Origin: Daucus carota subsp. sativus
Taxonomy: Eukaryota; Streptophyta; Magnoliopsida; Apiales; Apiaceae
Assembly (NCBI RefSeq): GCF_001625215.2
Contig: NC_030381.2
Coordinates: forward strand, 38,376,689 to 38,440,688
Direction of reading: 5' to 3'
Length of the DNA: 64,000 nucleotides
Below, piece after piece: positions 22,672 through 35,300 of the stretch (within the stretch, counting starts at the first letter, position 1; each line of letters opens with the position of its first letter). Under the pieces are notes generated by a model, which worked only from the letters and a program-made list of their open reading frames with translations, was not told where the DNA came from and searched no databases. Made by a program: the position numbers and the translations under genes.

Positions 22672-25600
22672 TTATATTTGAATTTTGGCTCTTCGTGAAT
22701 AAACCTTCATGGAATTCTTCTTGGCATAATCTGCAAAGAGCTGATGGCTGACACATGAAAACAAAATCACTTTAAGTAAAACTAGGTAGTTGTAAACTTG
22801 CAATCCAAAACTTATGCTTGTAGGAAATGTGACTATATTACAAGCAGCTAGATATTAAAATTCAATCTTAAGTATCTAGCTTAACCAGTTTCTACATTAT
22901 AGCATTGTTCGACTCACCTCAAATAATCTAGTTTCTGGGTAACGATCCCACTTAGAAGAAGCTCTGAATTGTAGACAGGCATGCCTGCAAAAGTATGAGA
23001 GTCGCAGCATACCATCAAATTTATAAGTCATTGATTAACCATCTTAAATTATGGAGAATGAATCTCTACCTTTCTCAAGGAATGGCACACAAGTCTTATA
23101 ATCTTCTTCGCATGAAAGGATCAATAAATCTTCATGAATTAATTTATCCTGTGCAGTTGTCAGAATATTCTCCACTGGCTGGAAAAAAATCATCAGAACC
23201 TCATCTTTGGATAATACCAGATATATGCGCAAGCAGCATTATACAGTAGAAAGTAGCAATGACTAAATTAGGGAAGTCAACAAATGGGATTGAATGTCGA
23301 AGATATGCAGCATCTGACTATCTATAGACTATAGGTCAGGATGGAAAAGTGCTTGAAATTCATAGTTATCTTCCAAGAATGTCTTTTAGCTACGTTCACA
23401 TAAAGAATGGTGTCTTTGATACTATATATGTGTTGCCTCATAAGTCATAACTGACAAGTGACATCAGGAAGAACTTCACAGATAACTGAACTGCCACCAA
23501 TTAAATCAAAGAAACTTAATAGAGTTATATACCTGACCACTAACTGACTTGACCAAGCTTTCAATCATCTCTTTGCAAGGTTTGACGCTTTGAGTGATTA
23601 AGACTCTTTGACCCTGGCAAAAGATTGTCAGAAGATGAAACTTAAATAAAAAGAGTGTCATAGCATGATTATATACCAAATATAAGCATTCCGACACTAA
23701 TTGTGACTGAGATTAAAGCAACAAGAAACAAGCATGTACCTTAAGAAGGGGATGGTGTCTAGCTCGATTTAATGAAACAGATAAATCAAATCCAATTTCC
23801 TTCTCCTTCTTTACATCCCTCAGGATATACTTTTCCTCATCAACTAAACAACCAGCTTCTGCACAGTTCTCCAACCATAAAGGTGTCACTACTGGTTTAC
23901 CAAGAGCAACGGCTTCCAACATGTTCCTTGTCCGGACAAATCTGTCAGTTATGAAATGTGTAGCTTTTGAACAGCAAGAAGCAACAGAGATCCCTAGCCG
24001 TGCCAAGATCTGAAAGACAAAGAGAAAGAGATAATGTAGAGACCAAAATAATAGAAAATTAGAGGCGAGAAAATTTAAAAGCATACGAAGAACCTTTTTT
24101 TGTTGTTTTCTTATGTCGTCATTCAAGCTTTGACTAAACAACACTTGAACATTTGCCATGTTCCTTCGCCTTCTCAAATCTTTGGACACAAACTCAGGAA
24201 GGGATTCAGCAAACCCTAATCGACTGAGCTCTTTCATTAGAGGCGATCTCGGGGATATTTTCTTGAGCAATTGCTTGCCGACTCCGGCACCCCCATGAGC
24301 ATGTAATAAATTGTATTCTGCAATTGATGACACATCAGGTATTAGATCCTTCCCTGCATCAGTCGATAGATTCACAGCAATTGAATTTATTAACTATATA
24401 AATTTTGTTCGAGAATTAGAGGAGAGTCACAGTTCAAATTTACTAAACGCTCACCTGCATTCTCCCTGGAAAAGCTTTCTACAAATTTCTTATTTAACAG
24501 CGGCTGAACTTGACAAATTGATCGTGGTTTCCTGACTGCTTGTAAGATAGAATGATTGGCACTGAAGTCTGCTTCTGACTTTTGAGAAATTCCAACAGAC
24601 CGAGTGCTGATATTTTTAGCAAGTCCTGGTGAAGATGAAGCATAATGATTACCTGATTTTAGTAAGTAGCTTAGTACCTTAGGATGAGTTCTTTTCCTTT
24701 TTGGATAGGTCCAGATATCTAGCTTTAAGTGGCTGGTAGTGACAGCTGCAGATGAATCAGTTTGCATTTGTTTTTTTGAGTTGCTATTGGTGGCTCCACA
24801 ATGTGCGTTAGTAACTGGCTTTGGTAATTTATATTTGATGTCCACAGCTTGAGAATTAACAGAATTTAGCTTCCTCCTCTTTGTTCCTCTTTCAAGGCAA
24901 TCCACCTCTTTAACGATACAATTCAAACTTTCTCTAGAATTGCATGGTGGACCCTCTACATTTTGTGGCGAATGCACCAAAAACTGCCTAGTAGAACAAG
25001 CAAAGGGAGAACTCTTGACCTTCCCTCTACATTTCACAATGTAGGAGTCACGTTTAACAGATTTTGAAGACCCGGCCTCTTTGATATTCTTCTCTTTTAC
25101 TGGCAAAGTTTGACTCATTAGTTTCTTTATTTCCCTCGTCTTGTTTTCATTTGCATCAAGTTCAGAGGGAGAAAATTTAATTTTGTTCAGCATGTCAAGA
25201 GACTGCGCCGTTCTGTTCGGATCCTTCGCAGTGACTTCTGAATCATCGCCCACATGAAAGGAACTACATTTTGATGCTCCAGTCACCACCTCACTTCTCA
25301 ATGTATCTTCAGGCGAGTTTTCCAAAGCTGGAGGGGCATTAATATTTTTACTCGGTGGGGTGACATACATTAAGGCTTCCATTGCCTCAGCAGCCATCTG
25401 AGTGTCAAGGCCAACATCAAACATATCATATGCATCTCTTTCCAACACATCCATATTCGACTGCTGTGCGAATGATTCTACATCAGCATGGTTATCCAAC
25501 TGGTTGGTGATATTTGTATCACTTTTCAACTCAGTAGCTTGCATCGACTCAGAAGTTTCATTAATTTTGAGTGTCATTTGTGTTGAATCTTTATGTTCAT

Positions 25601-27930
25601 TATGTGCCACTGCCATCTGCAGCTTTTCAACACCAAAATTATTGTCTTTCTGAGGGTTCAGATCACTAAAATGTTGAGACTTTGTAGATCTCTCTCGGAG
25701 ACCTTCCTTGTTGCTTTTCACATGAAAACCTGCCAGTTCATCAGTTTTGTTGCCGGACCAATCGAAGACTTCAAACTTTCCATATGTGGATCTAAGGTTG
25801 GCCTGCCTTGCCAAAGCTTGAGACCCCTTCCTAAAAAGAGAAGGGGGAGACACAATCTTGGTAACCTTCCCTCTTTGGACATCAGGAGACATGCCTACAT
25901 CAATACCTGATAGATAGAGATCCACCACACTCAATGCATTAGCTTGTGAATGCTCTCCAGGCTCCTGAGAATCGACATAACTCAGGGGTGAAAGATCATG
26001 GCCATTACTTACCCAGGAAGTACCTTCTCTCCCTTCAACAGCCTCACATTTGCTTAAAGGTACCTCCCTTTCGGAGCGAGCATCTGCTGTGGAAAAATTA
26101 CTGGCCACATCTATGCTCTTAATAAAATCAGCAGAGGAAGTTATCTTGCCATCACAACCCCAATTCCTATTATCTACCGCAACTTCCTCTATATTTCCTT
26201 GCATTGCTGCTTGACATTCTACTGCATTTTCATAGCCCCCAACTATATGCTGTTTCTTCCAGGTAGCCTCTGCATAGATGGATTTAGACCCAGTATCACT
26301 TCCTTTGTAAATTGAACAACTTTGTATTTTGCTACCCCGTCTTCTGAAATATCCTGAGAGAAACTACAGAAATTATTATACAATAAATATAATTACTCCG
26401 ATCTCTGATAATTTGTGTATCAGAAGAAAAGTGGTTCACTCAGCTGATATAGAATTCTCATTATATCAACAAATTACCAGTATACCACTCTGCACTTATT
26501 GGTTAGTTTTTGACCGAATCAGTATCCTAATGCTTTCGCTTAGAGAACTCTATAATCATCTCTAGGCTCATTTAACATAATCTTCTACCATCATACACCT
26601 CAAATAAGCACCTACTATTCATTCCACAAATACTACCACTACTACAGCCACCGCCATGACTAGTAATCATAAATGATTAAAATGACAGAGGAAGTGGAAA
26701 GGAAGTACCAAGTATCAACAACTAACCAACTCTTGTTTTTAAATTTCGACAAAAGCAATAAAATAAATATTATAGGATGATTAAAGAGTCGTTACAGTGA
26801 AATGGTGGATGTGAATGCTAATACAAGTTCTGTATGAAGGACACTACAACTTAAATAAATTTGTTGTGTTTAGACTTCAAAAACCATGATCCCTATAAAG
26901 TAAATGAAACAGAATACAGAATAAATATATTAATATATACATATATATCAGTAAATCACGGATAGATATTGGCGCGAGATTAAATTGACAATCATCCCTA
27001 GCAGTATAATAGGTACGAACCTACATAAGATTGATTACTAGCTGGGCTGAGCTGCCTCTTGTCCATTACTTCTGTGTCCCCTTCCAGACTTATATCTGTT
27101 TTACCAGAAGGAAGGTTGTTCATCAAACTCACCGTCTCGGTACTTTGTATTCCTTCATCATCACTATCCAGCACAACTTTGTCAATGTCACTATCTAAAA
27201 CCTCAGTATCAGCATGAAGAATTTCCAACTGGGTTTCTGACAAGGGACTATCCGCAATAATAATGTCATCAAAAGGTTCAGTGTCTTGATATTCAATCCC
27301 ATCACTCGCTTCATCTTTAATGCCTATTCCGAGAAGAAACACATTCCATATAAAATCAAGCATTATACTTAACCAGATACACAAGTAAAGCGAACTCGGC
27401 AGTAATAGAATATTTGTGAACCATCTCGTCCAATTATAACTAGTTATTTAAGGTTTTAACTGTAACAACAAAGAATAGGCTGCAGAATACAAAAATCGAG
27501 TTCTTAAGTAATGCACTGTTGGCCAAGCACTGGACTCCACTCATATGTATATTCCATTCAATTCAACATTTTACCAATTACTTTACAAAAATACGGACCA
27601 ATGCACATTTCATCTAATCATTCTACTCTACACGCACAACACAAAATTGCCGAAACCCTGGCCTGATTACAACACATGTAAAAACACAAATTACTCCAAA
27701 ACCAGGCAACACTGATTCCAATACCTCCGTAACCAGTTCTCTCATACGACAATCAATTACAGACACAAAAATGCCTATACTATTCAGTACTTAAATTGAA
27801 AACAACAAAATCATCATATACATGAATTAAGCTGCATATATGTATCATGTAGGTATTTGAAATTGAAGAGAAATCACGAAATACCAGGCGACGAAGCTGC
27901 GGGAACTGAGTCACAACTCGGTAACATCAT
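22672..27930 (-). CDS. BRCT-domain DNA-repair-type protein, 1034 aa
   Basis: Nine coding exons on the minus strand: 27885-27930, 27017-27323, 24455-26343, 24094-24353, 23740-24009, 23533-23613, 23070-23178, 22918-22984 and 22672-22747. All borders are GT-AG and phases agree at every join. The first 750 residues are acidic, Ser/Thr-rich and disordered. Two BRCT domains close the protein: one around residues 808-900 (NVQVLFSQSLNDDI, GISVASCCSKATHFITD, GKPVVTPLWLENCAEAG) and one around 920-1020 (KGQRVLITQSVKPC, LLILSCEEDY). A C-terminal BRCT pair behind a long disordered region matches plant homologues of the PTIP/MDC1 type, which act in the nucleus in DNA damage signalling by binding phosphoproteins. 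A direct role for this gene is inferred from the family. Confidence 0.85.
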
Positions 27931-27960
27931 CGGCTGCATAAATAGTAATAACAAAAATAA

Positions 27961-27965
27961 GAGAG

Positions 27966-28031
<66 letters not shown>

Positions 28032-28080
28032 CGGGGGGGAGAGAGAGGGAGAGAGAGAGGGGGGGAGAGAGAGAGAGAGA
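27961..28080 (-). repeat. (GA)n/(CT)n microsatellite in the BRCT gene leader
   Basis: About 120 bp of nearly pure GA with G-rich breaks lie 30-150 bp upstream of the BRCT start codon. On the transcribed (minus) strand this is a CT-rich leader or core promoter, a common arrangement in plants. Confidence 0.9.
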
Positions 28081-28360
28081 TTATTCTCACAGGTTAAGAA
28101 GCGGTAACTTTTGAAAATTGATAGTTTGAACTTTGAAGAGGTGGCAATGGCACGGGAAGATTAACTTAATTTACTGCCTCGACATGCGTGATTATTTACC
28201 GACATGAGTAGTGGAACACAGGTAATTAAATGCTGTGCCTGGGTGATGTTGATGAAATTGGGGGAGATTTGAAGGGGGAACGGAATATTATGTTTTGGAG
28301 GGAAATTTCCTTTGCTTGTTTTCATAACTTTAAGCTATATTTGGAAAGCTTTAACAGTAA

Positions 28361-28432
28361 GGGCATTTGGTCTAGTGGTATGATTCTCGCTTAGGGTGCG
28401 AGAGGTCCCGAGTTCAATTCTCGGAATGCCCC
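28361..28432 (+). tRNA. tRNA-Pro (anticodon AGG)
   Basis: The 72-nt gene folds as a standard cloverleaf. The acceptor stem is GGGCATT/AATGCCC, the D-arm contains TCTAGTGGTA, the anticodon stem is CTCGC/GCGAG with loop TTAGGGT and anticodon AGG (28393-28395), and the T-arm carries GTTCAAT. There is no intron, and CCA is not encoded. TTTC follows directly and a T-run lies nearby as pol III terminator. It lies between the divergent upstream region of the BRCT gene and the 3' end of the dehydrogenase gene. Confidence 0.97.
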
Positions 28433-28921
28433 TTTCATATTTTGTTTTTTGCTTCTCAAATGGTACAGACTCCAGATTAGTTTTGAATACTTGTTGTTAT
28501 AGGCAGTGAACATTCCATGGTGCAAAACCGTTTGCAAATATAAGAAAGAATGGATTTAGCCATCAGTGTGTTTACAACACTGAAATTTCTTATTTACAAA
28601 AATTTAAAGCTTATACAAAAACACTGGCTTTGGAACTAAAATTTTACATTATTTTTGATCATCCTTCCATCAAGGTGTAGCAGACTAGCAGTTGAGTTGC
28701 TCTGCTCTTTCCACGGATCAAAGTAATAAAAGCCTAATCTGGAGTACACCTTCTCGTCGTCCAGATTCATTACTACATCCCGTCGTTTATAGAGCAAGCA
28801 CGTACACTGGCATTTGTATCCGTCAGCAACCCTAAGCAATGGAATGAATGTTTTGATCACCTCTTCGGTTGGCCATTTTTATCAGTAACATCACGGGACT
28901 GACTTGAGCTGATAGGATCGG

Positions 28922-31900
28922 TCAGAAATGTTCCAAAACAGTCCTCCTCATGAATTCCTCTGGCACTGGCAATGGTATGAAGAGTCAGCTAGGATAAAAA
29001 CTTTCTAATTTTATGACTTATAAGTCAAAAATCGTTCTTAGATGTAATTTCAAGTATGATGTAGGTCAATCCTTGGAAAGAGCAAAACCAAAGTGATTGT
29101 CTGCTGACCACTGAGTACTGACCAGGGGATTATTTACATTTGAGTAATTGCTTCTTTGGTAACAATCATCAGATTAAGTAGCTAAAACATCTATTGTATG
29201 AGATAAAAGCATAGACTTAAATGAACAATTAAAAGTTTTCAGAGAAAGAATTGGTAATTGAATAGAGAAGTACCTAATCCACCAGTGAACAACTTAAACT
29301 GACCCATTGCCTGCCTGATGAACATCTCGACACCACTAACCACCATGGCACCAACCTCCGTAGCCTCTTGCATTAGCCGAGTGTTTCTAGGTGTGTATAC
29401 AGCATCAAAAATCAGATCATATGATCTCAATGCCTCCTAAAGCCCAAATAAGTATTAATTAGTACATCATTCTTCTTGTGGAAAGTAAAAACAAGAACCA
29501 AATCTACAAAAAAAATAAAAAAACCTTCGGTACAGGAGTTTCATTTATTTTTGGTTCCATGCCGATGGCTGAAGCATTTGCAAGGATCATTCCATTCTCA
29601 GGGCAGAATGTGCCTAAACTTTCAATCGGAAAAGCTTCACCAGAAACTGATTGTGCAAGAGCCTTTGCCCTCTCTTTCAAAAAATTGTCAGTGTCAGAAG
29701 AAGAGAAAAGACATCATATCCAAAACCGAATAGTCGAAGATTCTTACCAAATTTGCGGTTGAAAATGACAACCCGCGCCCCTCTGCTTTTAGCACCAAAT
29801 GCCAGTGCTCTTCCAGCACCTCCAGCACCAACTAGCACAAACACTCTTCCAGCTAATGGAGAAGCTTGTGATGCTTCCCCGTTGGCAATTTGCCTTTCTG
29901 TTCATACCATAAGCAAATTGTTATCTTAAGGTCATTAAATGCACTAAAGATATGCTATAAAACTTCGTTCCCTTAAGTTTCGACTTTTAACCTCATCATA
30001 TATCGAATTATGTCCTCCAAATATTAAGAGCCCTTCGTCGTGATGAGTATTATACATTTACAATCAGGTGGAACTTCATCTGTCGATTTCCAAGCATAAT
30101 AAGCAGTATATATGATGTATTAGTGGCAGAATGGACTATATGTTCTACCTCTGAGCCCATCTTCAATAGCAGTTATACAAGCCTCACAGTCAGTGTTATA
30201 ACCAACCAGTTTACCATCAGTAGGCCGCCTCACTATCGTATTAACAGCTCCTATGGACTGATTCAGATACAGAGAAAAAGGTTAGATACTTCTAAAATAG
30301 TCCTTATTACATACATATAATCTTATGCAAACTTATATTGTTTTACTGATTCTGTTGTTTTCTTCTTTTAATACCTTAGCAAGGGGATCGACTTCATCAC
30401 AACAGTTCACTGCATCTTCCTTATGTGGGAGTCCAACACTACAAGTCCACGAAACATAATGAATAACAAGAAGGAGATACTAATATCAGATGATTAAATT
30501 TCTTGTTGTATCTAGTAGCGCATACCTAAAACCTGCATAGTCATTCCCGGAGTACACACGGAAAAACTCCTTGATATTGTCAACAAGTAAGGGAGCGTAG
30601 ATTCCATTATATCCCAAGTGTCTGAATGCAGGATTGTGCAAGAGAGGGCCTTTGCTATGGCCTACAGGATTTGAGATTACGCCAAATACTTTTGTATCAG
30701 CATTGACACGTTCTAGCTCATAAATTTGTTTGATGCTTTCTACAAATGGCAATCCAGGTATAGATTTGCCCCCTAGAGATCCAAATACTAGGAAAGAACC
30801 ATATTTTGGCCCCAACAATTGGCTTATAAGACCTCTGTCGCCAGCAGCTCTTGCAATTACCGGAACCTGTAGGCACATACATATGTAAGATACAAATTTA
30901 ATAGCTTTAGAATGTCTTCAAGAATTCAAAAGGAAAAATTGTTACAAATGCATATAGAGATATTAATCTTAAAATAGGAAAGCGCATTCTATATTTATCA
31001 ATCCATGGCAAACCTGACAATGAGTAATGATGTGGAGAATCGGTGCAACGTCTGTAATGTAAACTACATCAATGACAATTTTGATGATATCTGCACCTGT
31101 ACATTGCATGAACGCAATCAGATTGCCAAGTTTCTCTATTGATGGATGCCCACCATTCACATAGCTCGATACAATGATCTTCGTGTTGGACCTTTTGTCC
31201 ATAAGTTCACTTATCAGAGTATCAGAAGCCACCTGCAAGTATCATTGACAACTACAATTAAAACACAACCAAAATCCAAATATATCAAATCACTAGTAAA
31301 GACTATACAATACTATAAAGATCCATTGATAACAGATGAGTCATGATAAAACAACTAACCAACCTCAAGCTCAATCTCAACGAATTCCACATCTAATTCA
31401 ACAGCCAGTCTCAAAACTTGCAAGCATGTCTTCTTTGAGTCTTCAATCTTCGAGTTTTTCACTTCTTTAGACCTTCCATAAGCACAATAAAATCACATAT
31501 ATTAGTACCAGGCCAATTAAATTCTCAAAATCGCGCCTACAACATTTGTGCCCATTATGCTGCATGACAAATTCTTTTTTTTTTTTTGCTAAATTAGCAT
31601 GACAAATTGTTGTTGATGAAGAACAAATCAATTTCTACAATGTCTTTATCTGAGCCATCTCTCATACTCTGTGAGCAGTATATGAAACCAAATGAAATTA
31701 GGCTTGTCTAGAAAACTGTACTGGCCACCTACCACCACCTCTACCAGTCAAAACATCATACTCTCACAAGATAATATATACAATTCTTAACTAATCAAAA
31801 GAACTATAACCACACAGCAGGCATGGATGCATGGTGGCTGGCTGTGCATCACCATTTTAATGTAAATAATCAGCTTCATTTTAGTAGGCTTAATTAAATA

Positions 31901-32244
31901 TGATCCATATGCAATTAATACTTAAATTTTTTCAGTGAACAGACATTATTGCAGAACTGTAGAAAATTATTATTTGGTGGACCATGCAACAGTGACGGAA
32001 CCACGATTTCGAAAAAGACGGGACTAGGCCCCTAAACCAACCTGTAAGAGACAATGGCAGGAAGAGGCCTGTGCTGCAAGAGATGCTGGAGCTGGGAAAT
32101 GTGGGAGAAATTCAAAGAATGGACAGAGAGTTCCACAAGATCAGCTCCTTCTTGCTTAGCTTTCTCCATTGATGATACCATCTCTTCAATGCTTTCACAT
32201 TCTAGTGTTGCACATACTAGCAGCTGGTTCTTGAAATACCCCAT
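28922..32244 (-). CDS. Dehydroquinate dehydratase/shikimate dehydrogenase homologue, quinate dehydrogenase-like, 516 aa
   Basis: Ten minus-strand exons: 32042-32244, 31364-31472, 31014-31232, 30526-30866, 30375-30438, 30149-30257, 29748-29897, 29525-29673, 29274-29436, 28922-28965. All are GT-AG with consistent phases. The dehydratase half keeps the Schiff-base Lys (K155 in GADIIKI), but the catalytic His is Tyr (Y128 in IIVSSY). The dehydrogenase half keeps S248, K297 (PHK), N318 and D335 (YNTD) and a Rossmann GAGGAGRA. The residues matching Arabidopsis S338 and T381 are Gly (G250 in HSKGP, G293 in SVGLPHK). Changes at these sites are associated with quinate rather than shikimate use. The chosen start, MGYFKNQLL, leaves no plastid transit peptide, so a cytosolic enzyme of quinate (chlorogenate precursor) metabolism is inferred. 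An in-frame ATG lies 14 codons upstream. Confidence 0.85.
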
Positions 32245-32369
32245 GTAAACTAATATCTTGGTTTTGAAGATTTTTTTTAGTAGCAAAATAAAGAGAAGGT
32301 GAACTAAAAGAAGAAAGATGAGCTGAGAGCCAATCAGTGTAGCAAAAGCTCCGTGTGCACAATGACACG

Positions 32370-32379
32370 TATTTATAGG
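32370..32379 (-). promoter_or_regulatory. TATA box of the dehydrogenase gene
   Basis: CCTATAAATA on the minus strand, about 125 bp upstream of the predicted start codon. An ACGTGTCA element (ABRE/G-box-like core) lies 0-10 bp downstream of it. Confidence 0.6.
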
Positions 32380-32399
32380 GACAATGTGACATTGTTTAG

Positions 32400-35300
32400 T
32401 CGATTTTGGTAATAATAATTGAATTTTTAGCCCTGTAATAAGAGGGTTTTTTGTCTGGATAATTTATGTGAATTATGAGATCAAATATTATCACTTCGAA
32501 ATATCTGCCGGGCCGCCGTGTCTTTTCTAAACGTATGGTTTAGTCGACGTATTTTAACTGTTTAAGTCGTGTGACAATGTATCACGCTTTTATATTTTAT
32601 ATATGTAGATTTATTCACAATTAAATTAGAATTTTTTATAACAGAATAAGTGTTACATCTAATTTTTATAACTAATTTGAAATATAAAACCAAATAATTT
32701 TACATTTTACTTTTTAAATATTTTTTGGCGTAAAAATTGAACATCTTTTGTTTTTATTCAAAAAAAAAAATCTGCATGCGGAAATTTTAAAACTGACATT
32801 TGTTTTGGGATAAACGGGATATAAAAGAATTATCGTACATATTGGTGTGATATAAAGTTACACTAAAGTGTAAATATAACTATCATCATATATTATTGTC
32901 ATACGTTATATTAAAACAAATACATATAAATAAGTGCTATTTTTGTATTATGTATATCTATCATCAAAATTATTTATTTTATCATTTATCAAAATATAGA
33001 TGTCAGTTTATAAACTTATAAGTTTACATGTTAAAAAATTACGGAGCATGTTTTCTGCATGATTTAAAAATTTGCCAGTTCCATGTGCTAAGATATCTAT
33101 CAATCTTTCCTGAAGAAAAAATAAGATATCTAGTAGTACTAATTTATGTGACGATAAATATTAGAGTAATACTTCCGTATGAACACGAGCCTAGCAGATA
33201 ACACGTGACATAATTAATCATCCTGAACTCTCAGGAAGATTAATTAATTGATGATGATGATTGAGCCACGGATTAAGTTAAACTCACAGCAGCCGCATGT
33301 ACTTCAGTGACAGAAACTTCTTTTCCAGAGAAAAGATTGGCATAAATGTTTTTCTAATAAAAGAACGAAAAATCAAAATCTTGGATAGAGTAGAATAACG
33401 TTTTTTGTTTCCGTCTTCTCTATGATGCATCTTTTGCGGTTCGGGAATGCAGTATTTACTATTTAGAGAGAGGCCGGTCAGATAAATTATTATATTCGTG
33501 AATTTAATTTACCCAAGTTTACTTTATTATTGTGTATAAGTAAGGGAAAAAAAAAAAGGAAAGTATTATACGTTTAACGTTCCAAGCTGATCCGCTTATG
33601 TGAAATTCTTAAAAAACAAAAAAATCATTGAAATTGTAAACCCATTAATTTACAATACTTAAATGAAAAAAAATAATTAAATTTCTCAAATAACATAAAT
33701 CCGGCTCTTTTTCAAAGTAATCTACGTCATCTATGAAGGGAAGGGATATATACCAACACAGAATGACACCGAGCAAAAATCTTATTTACATTTATAAACA
33801 ACATCAGGGAAGTCCTTTAATTTATGATCTTCTCAAATCATAATTTCGTCCATCCAAGACCGTTTAAATGAGAACATTAATATCTTGATTTCATAAGTAT
33901 GGATTCTTGATAACCAGATTAAGAGTTGGCCACGAAGAACCAATTTTGTTTTTCATATTTGCATCCATATTTAGGCATTTAAATTAAATATTTGATAAAA
34001 AAATAAATTCATTAACTAAGATATCAAATTTAAAATTAGTGACAGTGCCTATTGACTTGTATATGTTTAATAAATTTTACACACACACATAATTGTAAGT
34101 TTTAATTTATAGTTATTATATTTTTATAGTATTAAGTTTTATTTAGACAAAATGATAATTATTTGAGTAATTCAAACAAAAATAATATTTAATGTTATTG
34201 GATCATATTCAGTGAATCATAAGTATTCGATTATAAAATATAAATTATGATTCTGCCTCATATTCGATCTGAACTCTAAATATCTGATATCGATTTATAT
34301 CCAAATAAAATGATACGAACTATAATCTGGATAATCTAAAAATAACGTGATCCTAGCAGGGAGAGATATGTCGTGCACCGGGATCATGTTAAAGCCGTAA
34401 TTGCATTTGCATATTTTTTTTCTTTTCTTTTTTGCCTTTTTGAATCACAAAATTTAAATTTGAACACTATTCATTTCCAACCTCGTTCTTAGAACTGACA
34501 TGACTTCCTGATATCAATAGGAGTAATGGTTTATGGTCTCGTTATTCTCCGTGCCACAATAAATATACAAAAACAGTTGTAATCCATGAATTACAGTTTC
34601 ATAAATAGCGGGACCGTTGTAGAATAAGTGTGTCACGTTCAATATCGTACCCCATTGACCTTATAATATCGTGATTTAACGAATTGCCGATAGCTGCTTC
34701 TTTGGCTTTGAATTGTCATGAATCCATTGGCCATAAATTTGACAACGCATAGAGGAGGTTTTGTTCAGTTTTGATAGGCTCACTTGATTGCACAACGGGA
34801 TAGGGATTCGGTTATAGCTTCGATGAATATATAAAAAATAAAAATGCGAGCAATATATATTTTCTGAATTTCTGATATGTACCCCTGCATATTACGAGAT
34901 CTTCATGTACTTTTGTCCCCAATTGCAAATTAGGGGCAGTTTGGTTCGGAGAATTTTGGAATCAAATATGTTTTTTTGTTCATTTCAAATTTATTCATGA
35001 TGTTTCGTTGGAAAAAAATAAAATTTTGAATTCATATTTCAAATCTCAATATATAAATTTTTGATATATAAAGAGGAGGTGAGAAGAACCAATTTATTTT
35101 TTGATCTTTGTATTAAGTAATTAAATAAAGTATTAATTGTTAGGGCCGTGTTCAAGAAATAACTTATTCTTAAAATAAAATCACAGCATTATTAAATTTT
35201 TGCTACATAACTCTAAACTTTAAATACATATTAGACTCTTTTTCTGCTTGTACTTGTAGCATAATCATTCTAAAAAATAGTCCATGAATGAAAACTGATC

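Noticed and set aside
24311-25910. Several plus-strand frames of 74-105 codons
   Set aside because: They are antisense shadows of the large BRCT exons, which have clear domain similarity and splice phase on the minus strand.
27857-28114. 85-codon open frame with an Arg-Glu run
   Set aside because: It is produced by the GA microsatellite; the true coding sequence here is the first BRCT exon on the other strand.
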